NCBI RefSeq assembly: GCF_932276165.1
Contig: NC_064003.1
Span: 10,992,001-11,056,000, forward strand
Direction: 5' to 3'
DNA length: 64,000 bases
Source of the DNA: Plutella xylostella
Lineage: Eukaryota; Arthropoda; Insecta; Lepidoptera; Plutellidae
In this document: in pieces, positions 1 through 10,507 of the stretch
Layout of the letters: each line of letters begins with the position of its first letter
How positions within the stretch are numbered: the first letter of the stretch is position 1
Notes under the pieces: generated by a model
The model's input: the letters and a program-made list of their open reading frames with translations, nothing else
Databases searched by the model: none
Told to the model about the DNA's origin: nothing
Translations under genes and position numbers: made by a program

Positions 1-1
1 C

Positions 2-919
2 GATTTCTACGAGAGTTTGGTGATCACCTGCCCCGACGAGCTCCACACACCGAGCTTACTTGAAGAACTCATCACTGACGACTGTGTTTATTACAGGTTA
101 AGTGATTGTCCTGTGACCGCCTTCCTTGATATCACTTTCGTAGAAAACTTCGTAAAGAACGGAAAACTATACTGTTTGTCGGTCAACCGAGACTGTTTGT
201 CACAGAACTGTGTCGCTATCACAGGCGGGTTATTAAAGCTTCATGTGATATACAATGTTTTCCAAACTTTAGGCTTAGAAGGGACAAAACAAGCACATGA
301 TTTTTATGAAGTAAAAATTGACCTGACCAACAGCAAAATCCTAAATAAGGCGAAACTGGCACTAAGTAAACTCAAGACATTTGATTTCATCATAACCTGG
401 GAGCCTCATAGTGAAGATGTTTGTCCGTCATCCATTGCCAAATACTTTTTTGACAAAAACCACATCATTACTGCTGAATCAGCTCAACTGAAAAGAGTCT
501 CACCATCTATAACTGAAATTCCCTCACTGAAAGGCGCAGACCCTGAAGAGTTATCAGAATGGCTTGGAATGCTAGCTTGCGGAGGGAACCTCACTCCAAC
601 CTATGACTATGTGAGCACATACAGCCAGCCGAAGAGTGAAAATCCAATGCCTTCAACTAGGATATCACTTTTAATTGCCAATGGTTTTTTCACACCTTCA
701 TTAATCCAGAAGCTCAGCAGCCAGATGTCGGAATATGCAAATAGTCGAGAACTAGACAACTTCTGGGCCTCACTGAGTGTTCAGAGCTTTACGGATTGTC
801 CCTGGAGATGGAACTACAGCAGTAAAAGCGTATTTCAATCTCATGATTCCTCTACTAGTATATTCTTTAGTAAAGAAGGAAATACTGTGTACTCTATAGG
901 GCAAATAAAGATTTCATAA
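2..919 (+). CDS. RPP40: Ribonuclease P/MRP protein subunit p40, 5'-truncated by window edge
   Basis: RPP40 is a protein subunit of nuclear RNase P and RNase MRP, which process the 5' ends of tRNA precursors and rRNA. The frame is open from base 2, so the true start and the N-terminal part lie outside the window; about 305 codons remain up to the TAA at 917-919. Landmarks of the family as I know it from the human protein are visible. They are a KxFDFIITW-like block near codon 127, an EWLG...STY block near codons 190-210, and a C-terminal WxSLSVQSFTDCPWRW block. No intron is evident within this part. It is convergent with Sod1, whose stop codon lies 645 bp away. An AATAAA at 1104-1109 is a plausible polyadenylation signal. 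The family call is by recalled similarity and is fairly firm; the symbol follows human nomenclature. Confidence 0.85.
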   Translation, partial: DFYESLVITCPDELHTPSLLEELITDDCVYYRLSDCPVTAFLDITFVENFVKNGKLYCLSVNRDCLSQNCVAITGGLLKLHVIYNVFQTLGLEGTKQAHDFYEVKIDLTNSKILNKAKLALSKLKTFDFIITWEPHSEDVCPSSIAKYFFDKNHIITAESAQLKRVSPSITEIPSLKGADPEELSEWLGMLACGGNLTPTYDYVSTYSQPKSENPMPSTRISLLIANGFFTPSLIQKLSSQMSEYANSRELDNFWASLSVQSFTDCPWRWNYSSKSVFQSHDSSTSIFFSKEGNTVYSIGQIKIS

Positions 920-1563
920 CTAAAACTGTCTTTGATGTTGATTCTTTACTCACTTCCTAAATCAATATTAAAATATGGTTGCCTGCCTGCAGTTTGATGG
1001 TTCACGACAACACATAGCAAAGTTAGTAGTAGCTTCCACTGTTTAATTTAACTGATGGTTATACATATGTGATGTTACCCTTAACTATAGATAAATAAGA
1101 CAAAATAAAAAGATTTGTCACAGTTTATTATGCTTTTATGACAAAACAAGAAAATACAAGGGTTGGCCCTACACCAAGCAGTTACTATAAATATAATTTT
1201 ATACACGCCTGATTATAAGTGCTTTATTTTACCTTATTATTAGCACTGAGATATTTTTTCACTAGGTAGAACTACATATTACGCTTTTTGATATCCATCA
1301 CATCCACAAATCGATCACTTAAAACACCTCACACATAACTACGAGTATGAGACAAACATCTACTATCACTGGCACTTATTTCTTAGGGAACTTTTACAAT
1401 GAAACAAATCTGAATAGTTAGCTTTTATGCTGTACCAATCAGTACCTCCCAGAGTTATTATTTAATTAGACTGCTTCTTTATAACAGCACCTTAATAACA
1501 TTTATGCCGATTTTAGCCAAATTATTGCTCGTTTCCAATGTTTGCCCCCTAACCCGCTAACAC

Positions 1564-4100
1564 CTAAGCCTTAGCCAGTCCAATGACCCCGCAGGCGATG
1601 CGCGCGCCCGCGTTGCCCGTGGTCTTGCTGAGCTCGTGGCCTCCCGCGCCGAGGTCGTCGGGGTCCGCGTGCACCACCAGCGTGCGGCCCACGATGCTGT
1701 GCGCTCCTGTGAGGGAGATCTGCTTGTCTTGGATGCACACCTGGGGAGAAATGGGGGATACTGTTAATAGGTACCTAATGTGATTAGAGTTTATTCATAA
1801 ACTTAATTTTGGCCAAGTCAGATGTGATGAGCACAGTCTAACTTCAGTGTATTGGAAATAAAGACTGAGGCACAGTCATTTTATTATTTGTGTTGGAGGC
1901 AAACAGTAGAGTTGTCTAGGGTTTGTTACTGTACCACAGTGAATGGATTAGGTCACTCAAGAATGCTCCTTTTGTGCACTCCTTTGCGGTGCAGAACATT
2001 GTTATGGCATATTATCAACACAGACCGGCTGAGGCTGACCTTGAAAGGTCTACATAATATTCAGCAGTGGACCATAGCCTGATTCTGACAACATCCTTGA
2101 CAACTTCTTTAAACTTTACCTTAGTCACGCCTCCATCGCTCTCCACATTGCCCAAGTCTCCGACATGGCGGACGGCGTCGCTGGGCGCGCCGTGTGTCTG
2201 CTGCAGCGGGTTGAAGTGCGCGCCGGCGGAGGTGCAGCCGTTGGTGTTGTCCCCGAACTCGTGGATGTGGAAGCCGTGCTTGCCCTGGAAGGGTAATGAT
2301 GGTGTTTTTTAGTTAAGTGTGTATGAGTTAAGGTGGTTTTCACTGGTAAATTGGAATTCACCATAATGGAGTAGGACACTGGCTTGACAACGGTGATAGG
2401 CTGCTGATGTGTCAGCACTTTAGAGATTGTCCCTAAGTCATTGCTAGCTCTATGCCAGCTTAAAATCTATTATGCATCCTGGGTATTAGGGCCCATAAGG
2501 TCGCATCTCCTATGGAACATCTATGAGTGGAAGAAAGAGGTTTTTGCTATAATATTATGTTACATATTATGTAGGTAAGGTACTTGAGATGCATGCTAGA
2601 GCTTGAAATTTAAACACAGTGGATGCCCTAACAAAAATGCGAAATAACTAAGTATACAGTGCATAGTGGTACATTATGTCCACATTATGGAGATCCATAG
2701 ATTCAAGTGATAATGGAAAATTTATATTTTGTCGGAAGTAACCTGGTGTTTGTTCAAGTGAACTCTCAAGTTATTATGCACATAATTAAAGTGTGGAACT
2801 GTGTATTTTTAATCTAAGTACCTACTACTTACAGCTGCAACAAGTGATTTCTTGGATTTAGATCAGTCATGTTATGCAGTGGTACTCATTCAAATTCAAA
2901 AACACAAAAAAAAACATCAAAGCCAGAAAATAAAGAATACATTTCTAGTCAGAAACAATATTAAATTAACTGTTTCAATTATTGTATTATTTATCTATTC
3001 CTTCATTGATTTTTGAAGTGGTGACACAGCACAATACAATAAGTAGGTGACATGTATATGTATAAGTATTGAATACATACATAATGTATGTATAACTGAC
3101 GCAATTAAACAGTGTTATCATGAGGACCATACAAGGTCAAGATAAATATATCACTAGGTGAATAATTGTAGTAGTTTTATAGACTTGTTTTTTTTCATTA
3201 CAGGTTATTTAATTGATCTTGTTTGGTGAAAACATTGAGATAGGTCTTAAAGCTTACATAGAATGTACCTACCTATAACTAGCTTAACCAAACCATTAAT
3301 AAATCCACTGATGATTCAAATGCATGAAATCTAAATGGAATCATGCTACTTAACTGCTTCTTCCTAACTTCTATCACAAGACGACAAACAAAGCATATCT
3401 CACCTTGGAGAGTCCGGTGATCTCTCCGGACACAGTCACGGGGGCAGTCGCATTCTGGAATAAAAAATGTAGCATGTCAATTACAGAGTGTTAGAGATAG
3501 ATGTTAAGGGAAGAGAGTGAATGTTGTTGTTTCTATGATCTTGCCCCAGATAGATAAGTTGGTGGTTGGTGGAGACACTTTAGTCTTACTACTCTATCTT
3601 ATTTCAGCTATGCCACAACATGCAGCATATGATACAACAATCCATGCAGGATGTTACCTAGATCTATTCTAACAGCTATCATGTTATGCATAAGAAGCAT
3701 ACCTAAAACCTGTGAATGTGAAGTGAGTTTCATTTTATTTATTACCAATGAGCTGGTAGAACATGGAAACAACCCTAATTCGGCCGGTTGAAGTTGTACA
3801 GAATGATAAAACCTGTACCTGCATTCTCCGCAAGATAATAATTATGTTAATATAGAGGTAGGTAGGTTGGAACATTCTAGTCGGAAAAACAATTATGTTG
3901 AAGTACCTGACTGTGTACTAAGAAACTGACCCTAGCTATATTGTACATAGTACAACGCTAGTTACGGAAAATCATCCATCTATAGTCCAAAGGTTCGTAA
4001 AATAGTAAGGATGAAAGATTATAAAATATTTGCTTACACTTTGCTCGAAGAAAATGCTGCCGCTGACATCACCCTTAAGAACACAGACAGCTTTAGCCAT
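1564..4100 (-). CDS. Sod1: Cu/Zn superoxide dismutase, complete, four exons
   Basis: This cytosolic enzyme converts superoxide to hydrogen peroxide and oxygen. I assembled four coding exons: 4038-4100, 3404-3454, 2120-2284 and 1564-1740. All junctions are GT-AG and phase 0, giving 151 residues against the usual ~153. Copper ligands His44, His46, His61 and His117 are present (HGFHIHEFGDN, GAHFNP, VVHADPDDLG). Zinc ligands His61, His69, His78 and Asp81 are present. The disulphide pair is Cys55 and Cys143, and the active-site Arg140 is in GARIACG. Every key residue is intact, so it should be active. The start is ATG at 4098-4100, followed by AKAVCVLKGDVSG. A TTTATT at 1124-1129 (AATAAA on this strand) may end the transcript, so its 3' UTR would meet that of RPP40. 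A long-TIR element begins only about 120 bp upstream of the ATG. Confidence 0.95.
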
Positions 4101-4580
4101 TATGATATGTTTTATGGAATATTTGAGTCGGAATCAATTCACGTACGTGCGGCGCACAAATACAATCAATGAAATGATGATTATTACAAAATCTTTAACT
4201 TGTTAATTGCGGACGACGATACGATCTGTCGCAGGCAACTGGTTTAATCTCCTGTTTGATTGAACCACTAGCCCGTTCATTGGATGGCGCTGTTCAGTTG
4301 TATGACTAGGCCGAACGTTGATTGTACAAGCGTCACAAAACGTCCAACTAGTTAGCTGACTTAAAATCAGTCAGGTGGTGAATAAAACAAATATGGCGTC
4401 TAACAGCTAACAGCTGACACAAAAAGCACCTATATTGTTAGTTTTTTTGCAAATAAATTAGCTTTAAAGTGTGTTATTTGTGTTAAAATAGTGTGACAAC
4501 ATGGATTTACCTATTATTACGCCGCGGGCGGATAGTTTCAAACAAAAAAAGTGGCGAAACTGGATAATTATGAACAACAA

Positions 4581-4767
4581 TGTTGAGAAAACAACTTGCG
4601 TGGTACTTATTAGCCCTAATAACTGTAGATTCCTTAATTTCTTAATTATTTTATACCTAAATGAAAATCCGTCGTTAGGGTCAACAAATTGTTTAATAAA
4701 CTTCAAAAATTGTAAAAAGAATATTATCAAAATCTATGGACAAACCTCGGAAAACTGTTTCGCAACA
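4581..4767 (-). repeat. 3' LTR of the gag-only BEL/Pao element
   Basis: This is a 187-bp repeat with TGTTG...CAACA ends, identical by eye to 6655-6841. It is preceded on the plus strand by the target duplication AACAA. Confidence 0.9.
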
Positions 4768-4968
4768 TACTCCGCGCCTTGCAATTACCATTGCAAAACA
4801 ATTCTAAAAAACTTACTTATCCTAGATTTTTAACTAAACTTATATCTACACCTACCCAAAAGAAACGAAACCACAAAAATAACACACCTTATACGTACCT
4901 ATGCAATATTAACTAAAATGTGCTAACTAACAAATACGTTGTGGTATCCCGTAGGTGTAGTCGGTGAT

Positions 4969-6639
4969 TCACTGGGACGAGCTCCTGTTTTCTGATTCGT
5001 CCCGGAACCCACCCCACCATGGCGCGTGAGGCGGCATACAGCGCCATCCAAATCTCTTACTTACTTCTTCTTGTCTGGACATTCTTAACTTTCCCATTAA
5101 ATCTTCCTTTAAATTAGTTCCATTATTACCGAAAGCCGTCTTTATTTTTCCTTTCCTCTTCTTTTTCTTAATCTTAATCTTAACTTCTTCTGTATTTTCG
5201 TGAGTAGTTGGACCATTTTCTCTTAGGTCCTTCCAACTTAACTTTAGCTTAGGCCTTCCTTCATTACTTATCTTGCTTGACTTACTCTGCCTCCTTGCAT
5301 CGGTCTTCATAATAATACCCTTCTTAACTATTTGTAGAAGACTGGTGGACTTATTCTGTATCTTTTCCTTACGTTTTTCTTCTGTAACTGGAAATGCTTT
5401 TGCTATGGCTGGACACATAATAGGAAAGTGACGTCTACCACAAGCGACACATCTGTTTCTCTTCTTGCAGACCATAGCTCTGTGACCGATGTTCAAACAC
5501 GCAAAGCATCCTCCCTTCTTCTTAACAAATTCATTTCGCTCTTCTATTGTCATTGTCAGCGCTGTGTTACACTCCGAGCTTATATGAGAAGTTTTTCCGC
5601 ACCAAATGCAACTCTTCTCTGGCTTTGAAGGGGAAGGAGTAGAAGTATTTTTCATGTATACAGCTGTGAAACCAGTGAAGCACGATACAGTAGGAGTGTT
5701 GCTGGTCTGCGCCTTTCCCAAACCTGCCCTCGCTATCTTAATTCTTTCCTCTGACTCGACTTCTTTCTTAATGAAGCTCAGCAGGTCTGTTAGAGGGCTA
5801 TTTTCATCATTGCTGCGCCTCTCCGATCGACACCAAGCTCTTAGCATCTCTTCAGGCAATGTGGACTCAACCATCGGGTAAAGAAAGGCCGCATACTTGT
5901 CTTGTGTCACACCCAGGGACTCCAAAGCTAGGATTTGTGTCATTAGCTTGTCATATAAAACCCGAGTGCTTACGTTAGGTTGTACCCATTTGATAAGCTG
6001 TAGGAGTTCTCGTACGTAGTGCTCTACCAACAGCTCATCCCTGGCGAATCTCTGCTTCAGTTGTTCAAGCGCTTTGTTATAGTTGGCAGCCGTCAGAGGG
6101 AAGCTTTCCACCAGGTCTCGAGCGCTGGACCCATGCTCCATACATTGTAGTAGGTATTGAAACTTATCTCCATCATCTATATCTTCGTCATCGTGAATTT
6201 TTATAAACTGTCCCCAAAACGTAAGCCATGACTTAATCTGCCCGTCAAATTTAGGTAGCTCTAATCGGGGCAGTCTGAATCTTTTTTTATTTTCCGTGTT
6301 TCCAGAAACAGATTTATACTCCTCGCCTTTAAAATTTTGGTTGGCCTCTGAGGTTGACCATTCTAAAAATGACTGTTCGGACAGAAACCATCTGTCTTCA
6401 TATGTCTCCGCCGCGTCCACCTCTGCATCGTAGTCAGCAGCACCCTGTGTGTCTAACAGCAATTGTAGTACTGCATTGTTAACTTCTAGTAGCTTCTTAT
6501 GCTTTACGGTTAGACTTTCGTAATAGGCCTTTACTACCTTCTTATTTCCTGGGTCTTCGCTGAGAGATTGGTCGAACTTATCGCACGCCACAGTGAAGAG
6601 GCGGCGCGCGGTTTTTCTCTCCAGCAGTGCCCGCTCCAT
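4969..6639 (-). CDS. BEL/Pao gag polyprotein, fused to a short 3' tail
   Basis: The likely start is the ATG at 6637-6639 just inside the 5' LTR (MERALLERK), giving 556 residues. The open frame extends upstream into the LTR, but that part is not expected in the protein. Residues ~125-270 match the DUF1759 gag domain of BEL/Pao elements, with a LPRLELPKFDG motif. Residues ~345-420 hold three cysteine-rich knuckles: CIWCGKTSHISSEC, CFACLNIGHRAMVC and CVACGRRHFPIMC. A very basic stretch (IKIKKKKRKGK) follows, and then a tail that looks like the 3' end of the parent element rather than pol. It would assemble virus-like particles and bind RNA. Reverse transcription would have to come from another element. 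Confidence 0.85.
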   Translation of the reverse strand: MERALLERKTARRLFTVACDKFDQSLSEDPGNKKVVKAYYESLTVKHKKLLEVNNAVLQLLLDTQGAADYDAEVDAAETYEDRWFLSEQSFLEWSTSEANQNFKGEEYKSVSGNTENKKRFRLPRLELPKFDGQIKSWLTFWGQFIKIHDDEDIDDGDKFQYLLQCMEHGSSARDLVESFPLTAANYNKALEQLKQRFARDELLVEHYVRELLQLIKWVQPNVSTRVLYDKLMTQILALESLGVTQDKYAAFLYPMVESTLPEEMLRAWCRSERRSNDENSPLTDLLSFIKKEVESEERIKIARAGLGKAQTSNTPTVSCFTGFTAVYMKNTSTPSPSKPEKSCIWCGKTSHISSECNTALTMTIEERNEFVKKKGGCFACLNIGHRAMVCKKRNRCVACGRRHFPIMCPAIAKAFPVTEEKRKEKIQNKSTSLLQIVKKGIIMKTDARRQSKSSKISNEGRPKLKLSWKDLRENGPTTHENTEEVKIKIKKKKRKGKIKTAFGNNGTNLKEDLMGKLRMSRQEEVSKRFGWRCMPPHAPWWGGFRDESENRSSSQ

Positions 6640-6654
6640 AGCACGGTCGCCAAA

Positions 6655-6841
6655 TGTTGAGAAAACAACTTGCGTGGTACTTATTAGCCCTAATAACTGT
6701 AGATTCCTTAATTTCTTAATTATTTTATACCTAAATGAAAATCCGTCGTTAGGGTCAACAAATTGTTTAATAAACTTCAAAAATTGTAAAAAGAATATTA
6801 TCAAAATCTATGGACAAACCTCGGAAAACTGTTTCGCAACA
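6655..6841 (-). repeat. 5' LTR of the gag-only BEL/Pao element
   Basis: This is the second 187-bp copy. It is followed at 6842-6846 by AACAA, and on its inner side by the primer-binding-like TGGCGACCGTG. Confidence 0.9.
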
Positions 6842-7243
6842 AACAATATGAAGGTACGTTTATTGTTATTGTTTAGTTAATTTGTGAGATAAGAGCTTTG
6901 TAACATAGTATTTTTGTTGACTCTTGTCTGGTGATGTTCACCCTAACCAGACATTACAAAGTTGCTATACTATATCCCATTCAACGACCTCGCTGAATGA
7001 CGTTCAGTCAAGACGTCGAACGTTACAATCAACGACTTGACGAGTTGTCCTTTAGTCATACAACTGAACAGCGCCATCCAATGAACGGGCTAGTGGTTCA
7101 ATCAAACAGGAGATTAAACCAGTTGCCTGCGACAGATCGACCTTGATCTTTTTGACATTGACAAAATGTCACTATTACACTGACAGCCGGCCGGCCGGAA
7201 GTTTCGATTTTTAAAAGTGTTGTCACACGAAAAATACTAAATA

Positions 7244-7390
7244 TAGTGCCACAAACTTATCTGTTCCGGTGAGAGCGAACTAAATTGGTCCATATAATCT
7301 ATGTCATGTCAATATGAAATTCATTAGTAAGTAATGAGGTATGGACCAATTTAGTTCGCTCTCACCGGAACAGATAAGTTTGTGGCACTA
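7244..7390. mobile_element. 147-bp MITE with ~48-bp inverted repeats and TA target duplication
   Basis: The left arm starts TAGTGCCACAAACTT and the right arm is its reverse complement. TA is present at 7242-7243 and 7391-7392. The arms include GAGAGCGAACTAAATTGG. There is no coding capacity. It lies in the promoter-side spacer of the gene at 7574. Confidence 0.85.
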
Positions 7391-7573
7391 TACCATGCTT
7401 TTCCGTCTATAGTATAGTTGCTATTCTGTGACTAATGTCAAATCGCATTTCATTGAGCATCTGTCACGCACGGCTGTCATTGAAATCATTTGGTTTATTT
7501 TGTTTTTGATTTGTTTTGTAACCTAAAAAATCATTTCAATTTCATTAAAATCAAAGCACGCTAGAGCTGCAAA

Positions 7574-8465
7574 ATGGATAAATTGGAATCTATTGTCCAG
7601 ATCCCATCGGTCACAAATGTAAGTAAATTTTATTAACCATCAGCAACATAAATTTTCCGAGTCGCATTCATCATTGTGTGTATTTTTGAATTGCAGATGA
7701 TACCTTCAGTATTAGAAGATAGTCCACGGAGCTTAGAAGATGCTATGTCTAGAGTAAGCATCCTTATTTAAAGATTATATATTTAGTAATTTAAATTAAA
7801 TTAAAGTAACCTTCAAATTGTTTTTACAGATCTGTCCTCTGTGCCAGTCTGAAGTGAGGTTATTCTTTATCAACTTCAACTACAAGATGCTGATGTGTGA
7901 GAACACAGAGTGTGATTTCCCGTTCGGTTACGAGGACCTGCAGTTCGTGAAGGAGGATGGCGGCGCTCTCACACACAATGACTTTGATAATGCCAGCATC
8001 ATCAGCCACAGTCGGACTCAAACACCATCCTGCTCAGTTGTATCACACTCGGCATGGTCTGAGATAGAGAGAATCAACCGAGCATATGACTCAGAAGACA
8101 GTCAACCCTTTGAACAAAAGGCACTCGACCCAACAGAGTTTATTGCATCTCTCCAAATCAATGTAGAACCAAAACAAGACAAAAAGAAAATGGACCTCAA
8201 GAAAAACTTGGAGAAACTTAAAGAGCTGAATTTAAAAATGAGGCCACGCAACCAGCGCCGTAGAATCACCAACAAGAATTTTGTGAAAGAAATCATTAAC
8301 TTGAAGGGTGAAAGAACTCTTCTGAAGCCTGAAGAAGCTGGATTATTCATAAAAGCACCAAATGAAGCTGATCCCAAAGTTGAGTTCCAAATAACTACAG
8401 CTGAGGGTAGCATGCCAGTTATAAAGGTAGATTTAGCAGGAACTAACAAACCAGATCCAGTTTAA
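7574..8465 (+). CDS. Zinc-binding protein resembling the USPL1 N-terminal motif, three exons
   Basis: Exons 7574-7618, 7697-7753 and 7830-8465 join in phase 0 with GT-AG introns to give 245 residues. The start is the ATG in GCAAAATGG. Residues 35-70 contain CPLC (Cys36, Cys39) and CENTEC (Cys57, Cys62), followed by DFPFG, which together suggest a single zinc site. The spacing and the 'C-E-x-x-x-C-x-(F/Y)-P-x-G' pattern recall the N-terminal motif of the SUMO isopeptidase USPL1. No cysteine-protease catalytic region follows, so it is not a protease. The middle is acidic and serine-rich. Residues ~145-190 are lysine/arginine-rich (LKMRPRNQRRR), suggesting nuclear or nucleic-acid contact. An AATAAA lies at 8546-8551. 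The gene structure is firm and the family link is tentative. Confidence 0.75.
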
Positions 8466-9514
8466 AAGGCATATAAATGCAATTGGTTGAGAATTTAATC
8501 TTAAATTCAGATTTTGAATGAATTTACTGTTTAGTGCTGGACACTAATAAACAGGGATGTACTTATTTGTATAAGAGATTCCACAATACTAAAGAGCTAT
8601 CAGATTATTGAAGTAAAGTTGCTAAAAGTTGGTTGTGTATTAGGGTGGTACATGTATTCATATTAATTGTATTTTTTATGTAAATTACAAAATTATGATT
8701 TGTAAATTGTTTGCAAAACCATCTTATTGTGTGAGCTATGTAGCAATATTGTGTGTGCTTAGTGGCTACATACATTATAAGTTTTTTTTACATATTGTAG
8801 GTAAATTGATACCTAAATAAGGTTATTAAAGAGATGTAAATAATGTCCATTGTGTTTTTATTTGAACCTATCCAGATATGAAAAATGATTGGATGACATG
8901 TACCATGCGGAAACATGGACACTGGCGGTAGCTATACTGGCCACTCAGCGGGCTATAAGTAGGTTATGTAGAAAAAGCTATGATCCGTACGATTTATCTA
9001 AATAAAAGCATATAGGAACGTATAACATGTTAGTTAGGCGCACCCTGGATAGTCGGCGACTAACAACTAATCTCACAGGAGAAATCCTTTCACAATCGCG
9101 ATCGTAAACGCTATAGTCCAACTATAGTGTTTTACACCGACACACTAAGAAGTGAGGTAAGTGTAGGTAATAGTTAAGACATAAACTCGTAATTTACCTA
9201 CGCGTTACGCAATTTATGCAAACGAACATTGACAGTGAGTTTCCACGCTAAACACAATAATTCTAATCACTTTTCCCGCTTCAACTGTACCGGATACGGA
9301 TGTGAGCGATTTGCCGCGGAGAGTGAAACGGCTCCACTTCCGGATCCGATCAGTCGTCAACCTCCATCGAACGAGTCCCACAGACATGCGATATTGCCTC
9401 CGTGTCCATATTAGATTACCTTGGAAAAGTTAGGCTTCACTTTTTGCTAGTCTGTCTATGAATCTAGTGCTAATATTACAATACCTTCCCGCCTAGCCTT
9501 ATCTTTTATTTATT

Positions 9515-9640
9515 TATATATATACACTTTATTGCACACAAAAAACTATTTATACACAGATGCATTTTAAAAACATAGCTTTAATAATTTGCGCACAAAG
9601 GCGGACTTATTGCTAAAAAGCAATTTCTACCAGCCAACCT
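9515..9640. repeat. Lepidopteran interspersed repeat fragment (CTTTATTGCACA type)
   Basis: The segment contains ACTTTATTGCACA, AAAGGCGGACTTATTGC and CAATTTCTACCAGCC in order. The same three blocks recur in the same order at 38996-39063. I recognise the blocks as a common moth/butterfly repeat but do not assign a class. Confidence 0.65.
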
Positions 9641-10358
9641 TTGATAGGTGGTTATCGGTTGTATATAATGTAAGCTCTTAAAATGTACAGTAATAAATTT
9701 AGTTATGTATAAACAATCACAAAAATAACAACATTATTTTAAACTAATAAATATGTTTATATGGATAGTTAAAGCTTATAGATAGTTAAGGAATGTTGAC
9801 TGTCTCGTAGCAACCATATCGACGTTGAAAAGAGTTATTATTACTGACACGGTACATAGGTACCCACTTCATTTGGAATTCAGATACCTAGGTACATATC
9901 ATGCGGCTACCGCTACCATTAAAATCCACCCGTTGTTCCTCATTTCTTTTCTAATCTAAATACTTACCGCTTAGGTATCTATTAATTAATTGGTGTATTG
10001 TCGCATGGTGTCGGTGTAGTTTTTGCCGATATTCTTGAATGTGAATTCCCACGTGGCGACGATTTGCGGGTAATCGGTCTTTGACGCTGTCAAACCGTCA
10101 TATTTGTTGAATAAGTAAATGACGAATTGATCTGTTTAATAACTTGGCTGATTAACTATGCAGCAGAGCTGCTATGCAATTTATCTAGTTAGGTATTTTA
10201 TTCTAGTAAATTAGTTAAATAATTAGGTAAGTAAGTACTTACTTTCTTTACTGACATTGCTGATAAATACAGAATCTACACTAGTTATCGAGATCACAAA
10301 ATTAACATCAAAACAGAGTAGGTAAAGAATAATGAAAGTAGTCAGGGTATTATGGTTA

Positions 10359-10507
10359 GTGCCAGTTTCTCCATTGTCGGTTAGAGCATAACCAGGTAGG
10401 TATTAGTGGTTGACTTTTGACACAATATCTGTCATGAATTTTATATGGAGATGATGTATAATTGATGAGTGGTCGGTTAGATAACCGACAATGGAGAAAT
10501 TGGCACT
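10359..10507. mobile_element. MITE, ~150 bp, TA target
   Basis: The left arm GTGCCAGTTTCTCCATTGTC (with CGGTTA following) and the right arm at 10482-10507 are inverted copies with two or three mismatches. TA flanks both sides (10357-10358 and 10508-10509). The interior is AT-rich with no frame. Confidence 0.8.

Larger units (their letters stand above)
4581..6841 (-). mobile_element. Gag-only BEL/Pao-type LTR retrotransposon, identical LTRs
   Basis: Two 187-bp direct repeats (4581-4767 and 6655-6841) show no difference by eye. They start TGTTG and end CAACA. A 5-bp target duplication AACAA lies at 4576-4580 and 6842-6846. Next to the 5' LTR (minus orientation, below 6655) is a primer-binding-like stretch, TTTGGCGACCGTGC. 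A purine-rich stretch precedes the 3' LTR. The internal 1.9 kb carries one long gag frame and nothing of protease, RT, RNase H or integrase. The tail after the zinc knuckles runs directly into a short 3' segment, which suggests an internal deletion joining gag to the 3' end. The perfect LTRs and intact frame point to a recent insertion mobilised in trans. Confidence 0.9.
4222..7139. mobile_element. Non-autonomous DNA element with ~86-bp terminal inverted repeats, host of a nested LTR element
   Basis: Bases 4222-4307 and 7054-7139 are near-perfect inverted copies (starting CGATCTGTCGCAGGC). Weaker inverted similarity continues inward. Without the nested LTR element the unit is about 650 bp. 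The outer ends can be read as TGTCGC...GCGACA flanked by GATC on both sides, but this 4-mer is palindromic, so the target duplication is uncertain. Inside the left half an ATG at 4501 opens a short frame. Before the nested insertion it would have run about 28 codons to an AAG|GTACGT donor-like site near 6853. This may be a first exon of a lost transposase or a chance frame. I do not recognise the superfamily. Confidence 0.7.

Noticed and set aside
1583..2418. Short plus- and minus-strand open frames over the Sod1 exons
   Set aside because: They are shadows of Sod1 exons 3 and 4 in other frames; the minus-strand exon model explains the sequence completely.
4464..4833. Frames across the LTR at 4581-4767
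   Set aside because: They read through a non-coding LTR; identical shadow frames occur in the other LTR copy.
8102..8449. 115-codon minus-strand frame opposite the zinc-protein gene
   Set aside because: Antisense shadow of the third exon; no motif and no splice context.
9229..9414. 61-codon plus-strand frame
   Set aside because: No recognisable domain, no signal peptide and no exon signals; likely chance.
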